Origin: a virus
Length of the DNA stretch: 64,000 bases
IMG/VR virus record: IMGVR_UViG_3300021961_000040
Location: 44,075-108,074 of that record
Reading direction: 5' to 3' (one strand)
Position numbers and translations under genes: made by a program. The notes beneath the pieces were generated by a model, which did not search any database, had not been told where the DNA came from, and saw nothing but the letters and a program-made list of their open reading frames with translations. This document shows positions 32,949 through 41,333 of the stretch, in pieces (position 1 is the first letter of the stretch; each line of letters opens with the position of its first letter).

Positions 32949-33708
32949 CATTGTTGAAAACTTTTTAGAGTTAGTTGAGATTGATGATCTTATTAAGACT
33001 GACGAATACAAAAACATGATTGACATTACTGTGGAAGATGATGAGACCTTTGTTTTAGAAAACGGAATTGTATCTCACAATTCAGCATCTTCTGCATTCC
33101 GAAAATATCGCAATCCTAACCTCCAAGGTGCATTTCCACTCCGAGGAAAATTTATCAACGTGTCAGGATTGAGCCCACTTAAAGTAGTTAAAAACAAAGA
33201 GGTGACTTCTCTTCTTGGCGCAATCGGATTAAAACTGGGTGAAGAAGCAAAAAATCTACAGTATGGAAAAATTCTAATCTATTCAGACGCAGATCCTGAT
33301 GGTGACTCTATTGCAGGTTTGCTCATTAACTTTTTTGGTCGCTATTGGCCTGAAATGTTTGAGCAAGGGATAATTTGTCGTGTAATCACGCCAATTGTTG
33401 TTGCAAAGAAAGGCAAGCAGAAGAAATCTTTCTATACAAACGAAGAGTTTGATGAATGGGTGTCTGATCGTAGTAAAATTAAAGGCTGGGAAATTGAATA
33501 CAAGAAGGGTCTTGCCGCGCTTGAAGATGAAGAATACAAAGAAATCATTCAAGATCCTAAAATGTTTGTGATCGAGAAAGGCGATAACTTTCATGCCACT
33601 CTAAATCACTGGTTCTCAAAGAACCCTATACACAGAAAAATGAAGATTCTTGGTCGAGACTTAAGTGATCAAGAAGTAGATGAAACTAACGACGAAGAGG
33701 ATGAATAA
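32941..33708 (+). CDS. split C-intein fused to topoisomerase II large subunit C-terminal half
   Basis: 255 residues. Residues 1-47 are a C-intein ending in DDETFVLENGIVSHN, with S48 as the +1 nucleophile. Residues 48-255 continue the subunit: SASSAFRKYRNPNLQ, PLRGKFINVSG and the TOPRIM acidic motif YSDADPDGDSIAGLL. Exteins total ~628 residues, near T4 gp39 plus gp60. Confidence 0.92.
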   Translation: MIDIVENFLELVEIDDLIKTDEYKNMIDITVEDDETFVLENGIVSHNSASSAFRKYRNPNLQGAFPLRGKFINVSGLSPLKVVKNKEVTSLLGAIGLKLGEEAKNLQYGKILIYSDADPDGDSIAGLLINFFGRYWPEMFEQGIICRVITPIVVAKKGKQKKSFYTNEEFDEWVSDRSKIKGWEIEYKKGLAALEDEEYKEIIQDPKMFVIEKGDNFHATLNHWFSKNPIHRKMKILGRDLSDQEVDETNDEEDE

Positions 33709-33998
33709 TGGGAAGTAGCGTCCCTGCAAAAGGACAAGTAAAGTTTGATGAAGTTGTAGTAACTTTTAAAAGAGAACATGACGGATCTTACACGAAACAA
33801 ACAAAACGTCTCACACGAGATCGACAGACTAGCGCTGTAAATTATTACAAAAAGAACAATCCGATAATTGAAGAAGGTCCTTATGTAGCTGTCATATCAG
33901 GTGAAGACTACGACGAAATAATGTCTTTTGAAGGTATAAATGGCGAAACAGTCAACATGTACTTTAAAAAGATTGAAGTAGAAGGGATCGAAGAATGA
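33708..33998 (+). CDS. hypothetical protein
   Basis: 96 residues, TAATG-coupled to the topoisomerase half. Beta-rich (KFDEVVVTFKREHDGSY). No family recognised. Confidence 0.5.
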   Translation: MGSSVPAKGQVKFDEVVVTFKREHDGSYTKQTKRLTRDRQTSAVNYYKKNNPIIEEGPYVAVISGEDYDEIMSFEGINGETVNMYFKKIEVEGIEE

Positions 33999-34156
33999 AG
34001 ATTCTCATTGAGGTAGAAATCAACATTAATCTTGAAACAAGCGAATGGACAGAAGAAAGTCTTTTTGAAGTTTTGAATGACCAGCTTCTTAATATCGATT
34101 TGCTCGAAGAAGATGAGTACGTTAGTAATGTTACTCTACTGAAGAACGAAGAATGA
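33995..34156 (+). CDS. small hypothetical protein
   Basis: 53 residues (MKILIEVEININ start, LLKNEE end), ATGA-coupled on both sides through the shared junction. No family recognised. Confidence 0.45.
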   Translation: MKILIEVEININLETSEWTEESLFEVLNDQLLNIDLLEEDEYVSNVTLLKNEE

Positions 34157-34260
34157 ACAATCAAAAGTTTTTGTTCAATACTGTCATTGTGGCAATAACT
34201 GATTTTTCTGTAGGTTACGTTTTTGGACGCTGGATTATACATTCTTTACCTGCATTTTAG
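34153..34260 (+). CDS. 35-residue membrane peptide
   Basis: MNNQKFLFNTVIVAIT then GYVFGRWIIHSLPAF; one hydrophobic span. ATGA start. Conservation is unknown. Confidence 0.35.
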   Translation: MNNQKFLFNTVIVAITDFSVGYVFGRWIIHSLPAF

Positions 34261-34271
34261 GAGAAGAAAAA

Positions 34272-34436
34272 ATGAAATGGGAAGTTAGACCTCTCGAAGA
34301 CGGTAGCTGGGGAGTTTTTTTAATGCAAAAGTTTTGCAAAACAAAAGAACCGGTTTGTTACGGAAGAGCAACTTTAAAATCAACTGCCGAAAGTGTAGTC
34401 GAAAGAATGAACAATTGGCAGCAGGAATTAGAATAA
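34272..34436 (+). CDS. small hypothetical protein
   Basis: 54 residues with AGGAG before ATG; WEVRPLEDGSWGVFL beta hairpin, helical end. No family recognised. Confidence 0.45.
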   Translation: MKWEVRPLEDGSWGVFLMQKFCKTKEPVCYGRATLKSTAESVVERMNNWQQELE

Positions 34437-34993
34437 TGAAACCTGAGCTTGATAAGATTCTTGCAACATCGTATCCGCTTCTTTACGCTGACAGACATGA
34501 AAATAAAAAAAATACATTTATGTGCTGGGGCTTTTCTTGTGGTGATGGATGGTTTGATCTAATTTCAGAACTTAGTCAAAAGATTGAGTCTGAAATTAGT
34601 GATATGTTAAAAGAATATTCTGACTTCTCATGCGTGACGTGTGGTTGTGAAAAACGTAAACATTACGGTTGCGCAACTTCTCAAGTCGGAAAGTGTCTTG
34701 CAATTTACAAAGACCCGACATCAAAAGAAGAACCTCCTGGTAATTATCGTGCTTGTTTTTGTGAAAAATATAAAAGCTCACATCCGAGAGCAGCGCAAGT
34801 GAAAGAAAAATATGGAGGTCTTAGATTCTATATGACTTTGACTAATGACAAAATTAGTGCACTAATTTCTGAAGCTGAGGCTCTTTCTTTGAAGACGTGT
34901 GAACTGTGTGGGAGTGAAGGCAAACTTAGAAAAGATGGCTGGTATTCTACAAGATGTGATGAATGTTACAAAAATAAGAAAGTAAAATATTAG
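34436..34993 (+). CDS. conserved phage Cys-rich protein
   Basis: 185 residues from ATG 34436 (TAATG). YPLLYADRH, MCWGFSCGDGWFDLI and QVKEKYGGLRFY are hallmarks of a widespread phage protein of unknown function. Two Cys groups (CVTCGC..., CELCG...CDEC) could bind zinc. Confidence 0.65.
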   Translation: MKPELDKILATSYPLLYADRHENKKNTFMCWGFSCGDGWFDLISELSQKIESEISDMLKEYSDFSCVTCGCEKRKHYGCATSQVGKCLAIYKDPTSKEEPPGNYRACFCEKYKSSHPRAAQVKEKYGGLRFYMTLTNDKISALISEAEALSLKTCELCGSEGKLRKDGWYSTRCDECYKNKKVKY

Positions 34994-35003
34994 CTAAGGA
35001 ATC

Positions 35004-35210
35004 ATGATAGACATGTTCGATATCAAAGAAGGTGAGCTTATACAAGTTTTAGATAGTAACGGAAGTATTATAGATACAGGAATGTACATTGGTAAAAAGC
35101 GTATTAACAATATACATCACTGGTTAATTTTAAGTGGAAAAGGATATCGAAAACTAGATACATCTTTTCACACTCTTTTAAAACTGGAAGAAACAAATGA
35201 ATGCAGTTAA
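35004..35210 (+). CDS. small hypothetical protein
   Basis: 68 residues; beta-rich (GELIQVLDSNGSIIDTGMYI). Overlaps the gp52-like gene by 14 bases. No family recognised. Confidence 0.45.
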   Translation: MIDMFDIKEGELIQVLDSNGSIIDTGMYIGKKRINNIHHWLILSGKGYRKLDTSFHTLLKLEETNECS

Positions 35211-36537
35211 AAGAAAAGCACAAGACTTTTTCGATACTGAATATCTTGGATATGCGAGATATGTTGTCGAAAATCGCGCCATTCCAAGTCTAGTAGACGG
35301 TTTTAAACCAAGCCAGCGCAAGATTGCTTACGCGGCCAACAAACTCTGGAAGACAGGCAAGGAAAAGCCGATGAAAGTCTTTCAGCTAGGCGGGCAAGCT
35401 GCTGCAATCTCATTCTTCCATCACGGTTCTCTTGACGGAACCATTATCGGAATGACTCAGACATTTAAAAACTCCATGCCTATCTTTCAAGGTGTGGGCC
35501 AGTTTGGCTCACTTAGATCGCCAGAAGCGGGTGCGCCTCGATACATCGGTGTGAAGTTTAACGAGAACTTTCGACGTCTCTACATGGACTTTGGTCTTAC
35601 AACACCGAAGTTTGAGGAAGGACAAGAGATTGAGCCTAAGTACTTCCTCCCGATTGTTCCCACAGTGCTTCTTAATGGTGGTTCAGGGATCGCTGTGGGC
35701 TTCGCAACCAATATTTTGAACCGCAACCCATCTGACATTATTGAAGCCTGCCTGGATCATCTGTCAGACAGGAAGATTAATCGACTCAAACCATGGATTA
35801 ATGGATTTTATGGTACGGTTACTCCTATCCCTGACACACCGAGAAGCTGGATCTTTCACGGAGATTATGAAGTCAAGAACACGTCTACAATAATTATCAA
35901 TGAGATCCCGCCCAGTTGGACGTATGAGAAGTACGAAGCACATCTTGATAACCTTCAGGAAAAAGGTGTTATCACAAGTTATGACGATGAATCTTCCGAC
36001 CGCGTAAAATACACAATCAAATTTCAGAGAGTAAAACTTAAAGAGCTTATGGATAAGAACAAGCTCGTGTCAACTTTAAAACTCGAAGAGCGTCAGACAG
36101 AGAACATTACTACGCTTGACGAAAGAGGCGAGCTTAAGATTTTCGAGACAACTGAAGAATTGCTTGCTTATTTTGTAGACTTTCGGTTGGGTTATTACGT
36201 CAAGCGCAAAGAGTACTTGCTTAACAAGATTGATTGTGATCTATTTATTATCAACAATCGGGTCAAGTTTATTAAGTCTATCATCGACACGAAGCTCGAG
36301 CTGCGTAATAGAAAAAGATCAGATATTGAAAAAGATCTGCCTCTTCTTGATATTCAAAAGCATGAAGAGTCCTATCGGTATCTACTTGACATGTCCGTTC
36401 ACTCACTAACAAAAGAGAAATGGGAAGAGCTTCAAAAGCATGCTGCTGATCTAAAGAAAGAACGCGAGAAAATTGAAAAGACCTCACCTGAAGATTTTTA
36501 TAGAAAAGACTTGAGAGAACTTAAAAAGTTTGTTTGA
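35197..36537 (+). CDS. topoisomerase II medium subunit, T4 gp52-like
   Basis: 446 residues, GyrA/ParC-like breakage-reunion domain: IPSLVDGFKPSQRKI, then catalytic Tyr in GAPRYIG (~Y116), GSGIAVGFATNI, coiled-coil tower at the end. T4 gp52 is 442 residues. Works with the trans-spliced large subunit to relax and decatenate DNA. Confidence 0.95.
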   Translation: MNAVKRKAQDFFDTEYLGYARYVVENRAIPSLVDGFKPSQRKIAYAANKLWKTGKEKPMKVFQLGGQAAAISFFHHGSLDGTIIGMTQTFKNSMPIFQGVGQFGSLRSPEAGAPRYIGVKFNENFRRLYMDFGLTTPKFEEGQEIEPKYFLPIVPTVLLNGGSGIAVGFATNILNRNPSDIIEACLDHLSDRKINRLKPWINGFYGTVTPIPDTPRSWIFHGDYEVKNTSTIIINEIPPSWTYEKYEAHLDNLQEKGVITSYDDESSDRVKYTIKFQRVKLKELMDKNKLVSTLKLEERQTENITTLDERGELKIFETTEELLAYFVDFRLGYYVKRKEYLLNKIDCDLFIINNRVKFIKSIIDTKLELRNRKRSDIEKDLPLLDIQKHEESYRYLLDMSVHSLTKEKWEELQKHAADLKKEREKIEKTSPEDFYRKDLRELKKFV

Positions 36538-36545
36538 TTATTAGA

Positions 36546-36574
36546 GTGCATATTACATTAATGCAATTTAAAAT
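36546..36574 (+). promoter_or_regulatory. phage promoter
   Basis: GTGCAT 36546-36551, 17 bases, TAAAAT 36569-36574. Confidence 0.75.
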
Positions 36575-36595
36575 AATCTCACCAAGGAGGCTGTT

Positions 36596-37096
36596 ATGGG
36601 TGGTAAAGCTCACGGCGGAAAACGCATTAGTAGAGAAACAGCACTGAGTCTATATTCTGAGATTGTAGACCAGATGCCGACTGTTGAAAGTATCATTTTG
36701 TGCGGGAGCGCAAGACGTCTAAAGCCCACGTGCGGTGATCTAGACATTGTCGTTGTGCCTGCTCAAGATCCGAATCTCGCAGGCGAACTTGACAAGTTCT
36801 TTGTACAAATGTTCGGACATCAAAAGAGCGGAAAGTCTGCAAAGAACGGTTTGTTCCGAGGCGTCCAGACAGAGTTTTATATTGCATCTCCGAATAATTA
36901 CGGAACTTTTAAGCAGATGTGGACTGGTAGTGCCTATCATAACGTTTCTTTGCGTCGTAAGGCAACCAAGATGGGATATTCTCTTTCCCAATATGGTCTT
37001 AAATGTAAATCTACGGGTGAGATTGTAGAATTCAAAAGTGAAGAGGATCTTTACAAGGCACTTGACACACCATTTAAAAAACCGGAGGATAGGTAA
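36596..37096 (+). CDS. family X DNA polymerase-like nucleotidyltransferase
   Basis: 166 residues. ILCGSARR...CGDLDIVVV is the G-S...D-x-D palm site, EFYIASP the third strand, and SLSQYGLK...SEEDLYKALDTPFKKPEDR matches the PolX thumb end (normally ...LGLPY.PPELR). It lacks the 8-kDa and HhH domains. Gap filling in repair is plausible. Confidence 0.8.
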   Translation: MGGKAHGGKRISRETALSLYSEIVDQMPTVESIILCGSARRLKPTCGDLDIVVVPAQDPNLAGELDKFFVQMFGHQKSGKSAKNGLFRGVQTEFYIASPNNYGTFKQMWTGSAYHNVSLRRKATKMGYSLSQYGLKCKSTGEIVEFKSEEDLYKALDTPFKKPEDR

Positions 37097-37099
37097 ATT

Positions 37100-37330
37100 A
37101 TGGCTAATACTGAAATACTAAAAGAGTTTATTGCAAAAGTGAAACAGCTCGAGTCTGAAAAGGAAGAGCTTAAAGAATATGAGAAGCAGCTGTTTGCTGA
37201 ATACAAAGATCAACTTGATGTCAAGGCTTTTCGCTATGCACTTCGAATTGCAAAGATCAAGCAGAAGCTTTCCAACACAGAAGATGCAGAAGTTGAACAG
37301 CAAGTAGAAGTTCTTCTCGAGCAGTTTTGA
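37100..37330 (+). CDS. small coiled-coil protein
   Basis: 76 residues, one long charged helix (KQLESEKEELKEYEKQLF). No family recognised. Confidence 0.5.
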   Translation: MANTEILKEFIAKVKQLESEKEELKEYEKQLFAEYKDQLDVKAFRYALRIAKIKQKLSNTEDAEVEQQVEVLLEQF

Positions 37331-37566
37331 TGGATGCACCAGAAGTCTCTGATGTCAAATCAATTCTGGTAGAGCATTGGGAAAATGCTTTTCATGTGTC
37401 TTCAACTTCTTCAGAAGTACATGTTTATGTTGAAGTTGAAGATACTGATGCCGACCCAGGGCTTTGGAATCACATTCCTATGCGCTATGGCAAAAAGTAT
37501 GTGATGATATTTAAAGTTCCTATAGGTTATATTGATGTCTTCTTACGTGCTAAGACCAAAAGTTGA
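37330..37566 (+). CDS. hypothetical protein
   Basis: 78 residues, TGATG-coupled. VHVYVEVEDTDADPGLW and KKYVMIFKVPIG. No family recognised. Confidence 0.45.
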   Translation: MDAPEVSDVKSILVEHWENAFHVSSTSSEVHVYVEVEDTDADPGLWNHIPMRYGKKYVMIFKVPIGYIDVFLRAKTKS

Positions 37567-38029
37567 TGTAGTTATTGTTGAGAAAAAAACTCGAGGAAAG
37601 TTCCCGGGTGAGAAAGCTCCAGCAGGTACAGTAGGCTTGGTATGGTCTAGATGGGTATCAAACAGTCAATGGTCAACAGAAAAGATTTCTCTTTTAACAG
37701 AAAGCGGAACTATGCTGTTTACAACAGCAAGTTGTGCTTCTAAAACAGGTAATATAACTAATTTTCCTAAATTAATGGAAGCTTATAAACGGCATGCTGA
37801 AGAAGAATTTGTCCCTGTTTTTGGTTTTGTTAAAAAACCTGCACAGGAGTATCAACAACAGGTACAATCTTTAATTGTAAAATTCATATCGAAAGATCGT
37901 TTTACCTCAGTGCCTATTTCTTGTATTCATTACGAAGACTTGGACGAAATATTTAATTCTAACTCAGAAGAGAATTTTTTCTGTATAAGAATTGAACCTT
38001 GGTTCTTAGAAAAAGCAGGCATACTTTAG
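37535..38029 (+). CDS. hypothetical protein
   Basis: 164 residues, 32-base overlap with the previous gene. VGLVWSRWVSNSQWSTEKI then mixed; no family recognised. Its stop lies just before the next promoter box. Confidence 0.5.
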   Translation: MSSYVLRPKVDVVIVEKKTRGKFPGEKAPAGTVGLVWSRWVSNSQWSTEKISLLTESGTMLFTTASCASKTGNITNFPKLMEAYKRHAEEEFVPVFGFVKKPAQEYQQQVQSLIVKFISKDRFTSVPISCIHYEDLDEIFNSNSEENFFCIRIEPWFLEKAGIL

Positions 38030-38030
38030 A

Positions 38031-38059
38031 GTGTATAGCTTCAAAATATGTTTTAAAAT
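38031..38059 (+). promoter_or_regulatory. phage promoter
   Basis: GTGTAT 38031-38036, 17 bases, TAAAAT 38054-38059. Confidence 0.75.
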
Positions 38060-38079
38060 AATCTTATCAAGGAGGAAAA

Positions 38080-38847
38080 ATGAGCCTTTACATTACTGAA
38101 AATGATGCTAGAGAAATTCTGAGCCGCATGAAGGGATTTGAATCAGACCTACGCAGCGTTTACGAAAACTGGTCTTACGACTTCCGAGAAAATCTTGGCA
38201 GACGAAATGCTCTTGTGTCTATGGCACAGGAAACTGAAACTGCACGCGTCTTGTCACGTAAGTTCCGCGATGTTTCTTCTGATGGTGCACCAGGCAAACC
38301 TGATATTGTTATCGGCGAAATCAATGTTGAGCTTGAGTGTAAACTGACAAGTGGATCTAGGGCTGGTAATTGTGTCAGCTTCGATTTTCGAACTGACTGG
38401 GAAACCATCTGTAACAAGGCGCAGCTTGACTACATTTACATTCTTGCAGATGAAAACTTCGAGAAGTTTGCCTTTCTATTTTTTGAAGGTCTTACTTCTG
38501 ACGACTTCTTTCCGCCAGCAAGCGGTTCACGTGGAAAGTCTCGTATGAACAAGGAGAAGGGGATGAAGAAGTGTACTCCACTCTTTGGAGCCTTTATCAG
38601 GCGAAACGATACATATATCGATGCACTTAATGCTGACATCAAAGAAGCAACTACAAAGTTCAAGGACAGAATGTATGAGCTTCGTAATCGCTCTGTTTCT
38701 ACTAAAACGCAGAGTGATAGAATTCGTTATCTCATTGCTTCTGAAATGGGCCGTCTTGAAAAGAAAATGACGAAGCTCCAGGAGCGAATTTCTTACTGGG
38801 AAGATTCTCCCGACAGTTTTACTTTCATTCTCGAGAGTTTGAATTAA
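38080..38847 (+). CDS. putative PD-(D/E)XK endonuclease
   Basis: 255 residues. GAPGKPDIVIG...VELECK at ~65-88 is a PD-x(n)-ExK metal site; N- and C-terminal parts are helical. Restriction-like or recombination nuclease; target unknown. Confidence 0.65.
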   Translation: MSLYITENDAREILSRMKGFESDLRSVYENWSYDFRENLGRRNALVSMAQETETARVLSRKFRDVSSDGAPGKPDIVIGEINVELECKLTSGSRAGNCVSFDFRTDWETICNKAQLDYIYILADENFEKFAFLFFEGLTSDDFFPPASGSRGKSRMNKEKGMKKCTPLFGAFIRRNDTYIDALNADIKEATTKFKDRMYELRNRSVSTKTQSDRIRYLIASEMGRLEKKMTKLQERISYWEDSPDSFTFILESLN

Positions 38848-38858
38848 TTGCACATTGA

Positions 38859-38887
38859 GTGCAATTGCAACCTAATTAATATATAAT
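38859..38887 (+). promoter_or_regulatory. phage promoter
   Basis: GTGCAA 38859-38864, 17 bases, TATAAT 38882-38887; drives the RadA-like gene. Confidence 0.85.
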
Positions 38888-38913
38888 AAAAAAGCCAACA
38901 TACAGGAGATACA

Positions 38914-39669
38914 ATGAAAATCAATGTGGCAATCGATGAAATCCCGTTTGGAACCTCTATCCAGGACATTACTGTTCCTGATGTTCTAAAAAAGCGAATT
39001 CCGACAGGCTTGGAGTACTTCGATGCTGCAATTGGCGGCGAAGGCTTTACGCCCTCCATGGTAACACTTTTTACTGGAACACCAGGTTGCGGAAAGACTA
39101 CCATGATGTTGACACTTGCAAATTCTCTGCAGGGCCACGGTGCCCAGGTAATCTTCAATACTGCTGAGGAGTCTCTCCACCAGGTAAAGATGACAACTGA
39201 TCGTCTTCGACTTCGTAATTCGTTTATGGTCGGTGGCCTAGACAATGTCGAAACTCTGCTTAAGGGTTGTGACAAGGTGCGTGCTGCTTATCCTGATCGT
39301 CCATTTTTTCTAATTGTTGATTCTTTGCAGTGTATGAACGACGGTTATTTCAAGAGTAATCGGATTACTTCTGCAACAAGCGAACGCGCACTGCAGCTGA
39401 TTACTAACTACGCAAAGGAACATGCTTGCAATATTCTTGTAATCGGACAGGTTACCAAGGATGGCAAGATGGCCGGCTCTAACAAACTTAAGCACATGGT
39501 TGACTCTCATATTCATCTTTCTGTTGAAGAGAAGGATGAGGACCTCCGGGGCTGTCGTGTTCTTGAAACGCAGAAAAATCGTTTTGGTGGTTGCGGCCAT
39601 ATTGTCTTCCTTAACCTTCGCAAGAGCGGTTTCCAGGAAGTTGCACGAATCTCCGCAGCAGGTATTTAA
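38914..39669 (+). CDS. RadA/Sms-like RecA-family ATPase
   Basis: 251 residues. Walker A GTPGCGKTT at 55-63, Walker B FFLIVDSLQ, and the RadA-specific KNRFG motif. It lacks RadA's zinc finger and Lon-like domain. Probably branch migration or recombination, or phage helicase loading. Confidence 0.85.
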   Translation: MKINVAIDEIPFGTSIQDITVPDVLKKRIPTGLEYFDAAIGGEGFTPSMVTLFTGTPGCGKTTMMLTLANSLQGHGAQVIFNTAEESLHQVKMTTDRLRLRNSFMVGGLDNVETLLKGCDKVRAAYPDRPFFLIVDSLQCMNDGYFKSNRITSATSERALQLITNYAKEHACNILVIGQVTKDGKMAGSNKLKHMVDSHIHLSVEEKDEDLRGCRVLETQKNRFGGCGHIVFLNLRKSGFQEVARISAAGI

Positions 39670-39672
39670 TCA

Positions 39673-39705
39673 ATATTCCTCGGGGAATTTTTCCCCGAGG
39701 AATAT
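39673..39705 (+). terminator. strong perfect hairpin after radA-like gene
   Basis: 15-base perfect inverted repeat (ATATTCCTCGGGGAA / TTCCCCGAGGAATAT) with a TTT loop, 4 bases after the stop. No U tract follows, so it may be a bidirectional barrier, a 3' end stabiliser or a processing site. Confidence 0.65.
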
Positions 39706-39736
39706 AAATAATCTTGTTAAGATGTGTGGGAGTCAC

Positions 39737-39967
39737 ATGACAAAAATTTTAAAGACCGCAGCTATGTGCTTAGCTGCTATAACAGTTGTAATTTTATTTG
39801 CGCTCATCTCTCTGGTCAACCAGGAAGAAGTAGCTACAGATTACGTTTTAGAACCTTATAATACACAATACGTTCTGCATGACTTAGTCAAGACATACGA
39901 AGTTACTGAAGATACTGGAATATTTTTATCTGACGGCCGCAAGGTCGACTACTGTGAATACGAATAG
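39737..39967 (+). CDS. small membrane-anchored protein
   Basis: 76 residues from ATG 39737 (GGGAG site). N-terminal anchor MCLAAITVVILFALISLV, then a soluble domain. Function unknown. Confidence 0.5.
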   Translation: MTKILKTAAMCLAAITVVILFALISLVNQEEVATDYVLEPYNTQYVLHDLVKTYEVTEDTGIFLSDGRKVDYCEYE

Positions 39968-39975
39968 AGGTAGTT

Positions 39976-40375
39976 ATGAACATGGTGACTGTAGTACGAT
40001 GCTGTAACTAAGGTTGCGCCTAAACAAGATACAACTTCGTATCATGTTGTTGCTTTTGTGAAGCGAGGTAATCATATCGTCGCTGCAGCAAATAACGAAA
40101 AGTCTTCTCCTAAGTTTCTTAGGTTTTATGCAAAGGGCTGTACTACGCGTGCGTATACCGGTCATGCTGAAATGATCCTTTGTGACAAGCTCAAGGGTGA
40201 TATAAAGGGTAAGACTGTGTATGTTGCTAGGTTTTTGCGTGACGGAACACCCACAATGGCACGGCCATGCAAGCATTGCCAGCGTCATCTCTTTGAGCAT
40301 GGTGTTCGGCGTGTTCGGTATACCGACTGGAATGGAAAGTGGAAGAAGATGAAGATTGTGGAAGTTCCTTATTGA
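39976..40375 (+). pseudogene. cytidine/deoxycytidylate deaminase-like gene, probably frameshifted
   Basis: From GTG 40058 the protein has the zinc site TGHAEMIL ... RPCKHCQRHL (HAE plus PCxxC). The same frame is open back to 39995 (YDAVTKVAPKQDTTSY) without a start codon. A GAGG-preceded ATG at 39976 reads MNMVTV one frame off, so a +1 shift near 39992 would give a full N-terminus. GTG 40058 start is the alternative. Confidence 0.65.
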
Positions 40376-40404
40376 GTGTAAAAGTAACAAAAGAAGAGTA
40401 AAGT
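40376..40404 (+). promoter_or_regulatory. phage promoter
   Basis: GTGTAA 40376-40381, 17 bases, TAAAGT 40399-40404; the box abuts the deaminase TGA. Confidence 0.7.
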
Positions 40405-40426
40405 AACAAAACAAAGAGGAGGAAAT

Positions 40427-40951
40427 ATGAAAAATCTTCATCCAAACATCAGAACACTGGGTAACCACCAGATGGTAACGAATTCTCAACGTGATCGTCA
40501 CATCGATAATATTAACAGCTATAATAACAATTATAGTGATGGGTCAATTTCTTTTTTTGGCGTCGAAATTGACTTCGAGTGGGATAACCAAGTAAAGAGT
40601 TGGCAATGCAGCTTTCCACACATGGTAAATGATGAAGATCTTGTAAGCGCACTTGATAAACTTTATAAGGTTCTTGATACTTCGACTATTGCCTCCACAG
40701 AAGAAGTTTTTTCTGACGAAGCTAAATTGGAATATATCGACTTTATTGAAAAATATGGACATGATAATTCTCGTTCTCCTATTTTTTATGACGGAGAAGC
40801 TTCAACATGGGTCGCCGCACGAGGTAGTAAATATCTTGCAATTAAGGTTAACAAAGTAACTTCTGGAAATTTTGAAGATTGGATTCTTACACCAGAAATT
40901 AGATCCTTTGATCATGATGATGTAGTTTACTTTTACGATGACTGGATGTGA
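40427..40951 (+). CDS. hypothetical protein
   Basis: 174 residues, acidic, with AGGAGG before ATG. ISFFGVEIDFEWDNQ; no family recognised. Confidence 0.55.
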   Translation: MKNLHPNIRTLGNHQMVTNSQRDRHIDNINSYNNNYSDGSISFFGVEIDFEWDNQVKSWQCSFPHMVNDEDLVSALDKLYKVLDTSTIASTEEVFSDEAKLEYIDFIEKYGHDNSRSPIFYDGEASTWVAARGSKYLAIKVNKVTSGNFEDWILTPEIRSFDHDDVVYFYDDWM

Positions 40952-40953
40952 AA

Positions 40954-41151
40954 ATGTACTGTGTAACGATTTATAACAAAAAGAAGCACTGTGATGTAGG
41001 GCCTGCTTTCTTTTCTGGGCATGGTGAAAAATACAAGTCCTTGTCAGATGCAAGAAAAGCTGCCGAAGACTGGCTTGCGCAGCAAAACGAATCAGAAGAT
41101 TTACAAATCAAAGATTTACAAATCAATGCACAGATTGTAGGGTGTCTATAG
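40954..41151 (+). CDS. small hypothetical protein
   Basis: 65 residues (ATG 40954; GTG 40948 also possible). MYCVTIYNKKKHCD and SDARKAAEDWLAQQ; no family recognised. Ends 7 bases before tRNA-Thr. Confidence 0.45.
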   Translation: MYCVTIYNKKKHCDVGPAFFSGHGEKYKSLSDARKAAEDWLAQQNESEDLQIKDLQINAQIVGCL

Positions 41152-41158
41152 GTTAATT

Positions 41159-41234
41159 GCCATTGTAGCTCAGTTGGTAGAGCTTCGGTTTTGTAAACCG
41201 ACGGTCGCAGGTTCGACTCCTGTCAATGGCTCCA
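41159..41234 (+). tRNA. tRNA-Thr(UGU)
   Basis: Acceptor GCCATTG/CAATGGC, D-arm GCTC...GAGC, anticodon arm TCGGT-TTTGTAA-ACCGA, T-arm GCAGGTTCGACTCCTGT, encoded CCA. Confidence 0.95.
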
Positions 41235-41238
41235 TTTT

Positions 41239-41263
41239 AGAAGTGTGGCCGAGCGATTGAAGG
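41239..41263 (+). other. tRNA-Ser 5' remnant
   Basis: AGAAGTG plus a canonical Ser D-arm (TGGCCGAGCGATTGAAGG), then AT-rich sequence with no anticodon arm. It would fit the anticodon-to-3' part of the tRNA-Ser at 41334 if ~93 bases between AGGA repeats were removed. Confidence 0.6.
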
Positions 41264-41333
41264 AATTTAAATGGAAATGTTTTCCTTTTAAAATAAAGAT
41301 ATTGTTCAAAGAAGATATAGAAAAGTTAGAATT

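Noticed and set aside
38986-39600. Antisense reading frames over the RadA-like gene
   Set aside because: Shadows of a clear RecA-family gene; no start signals.
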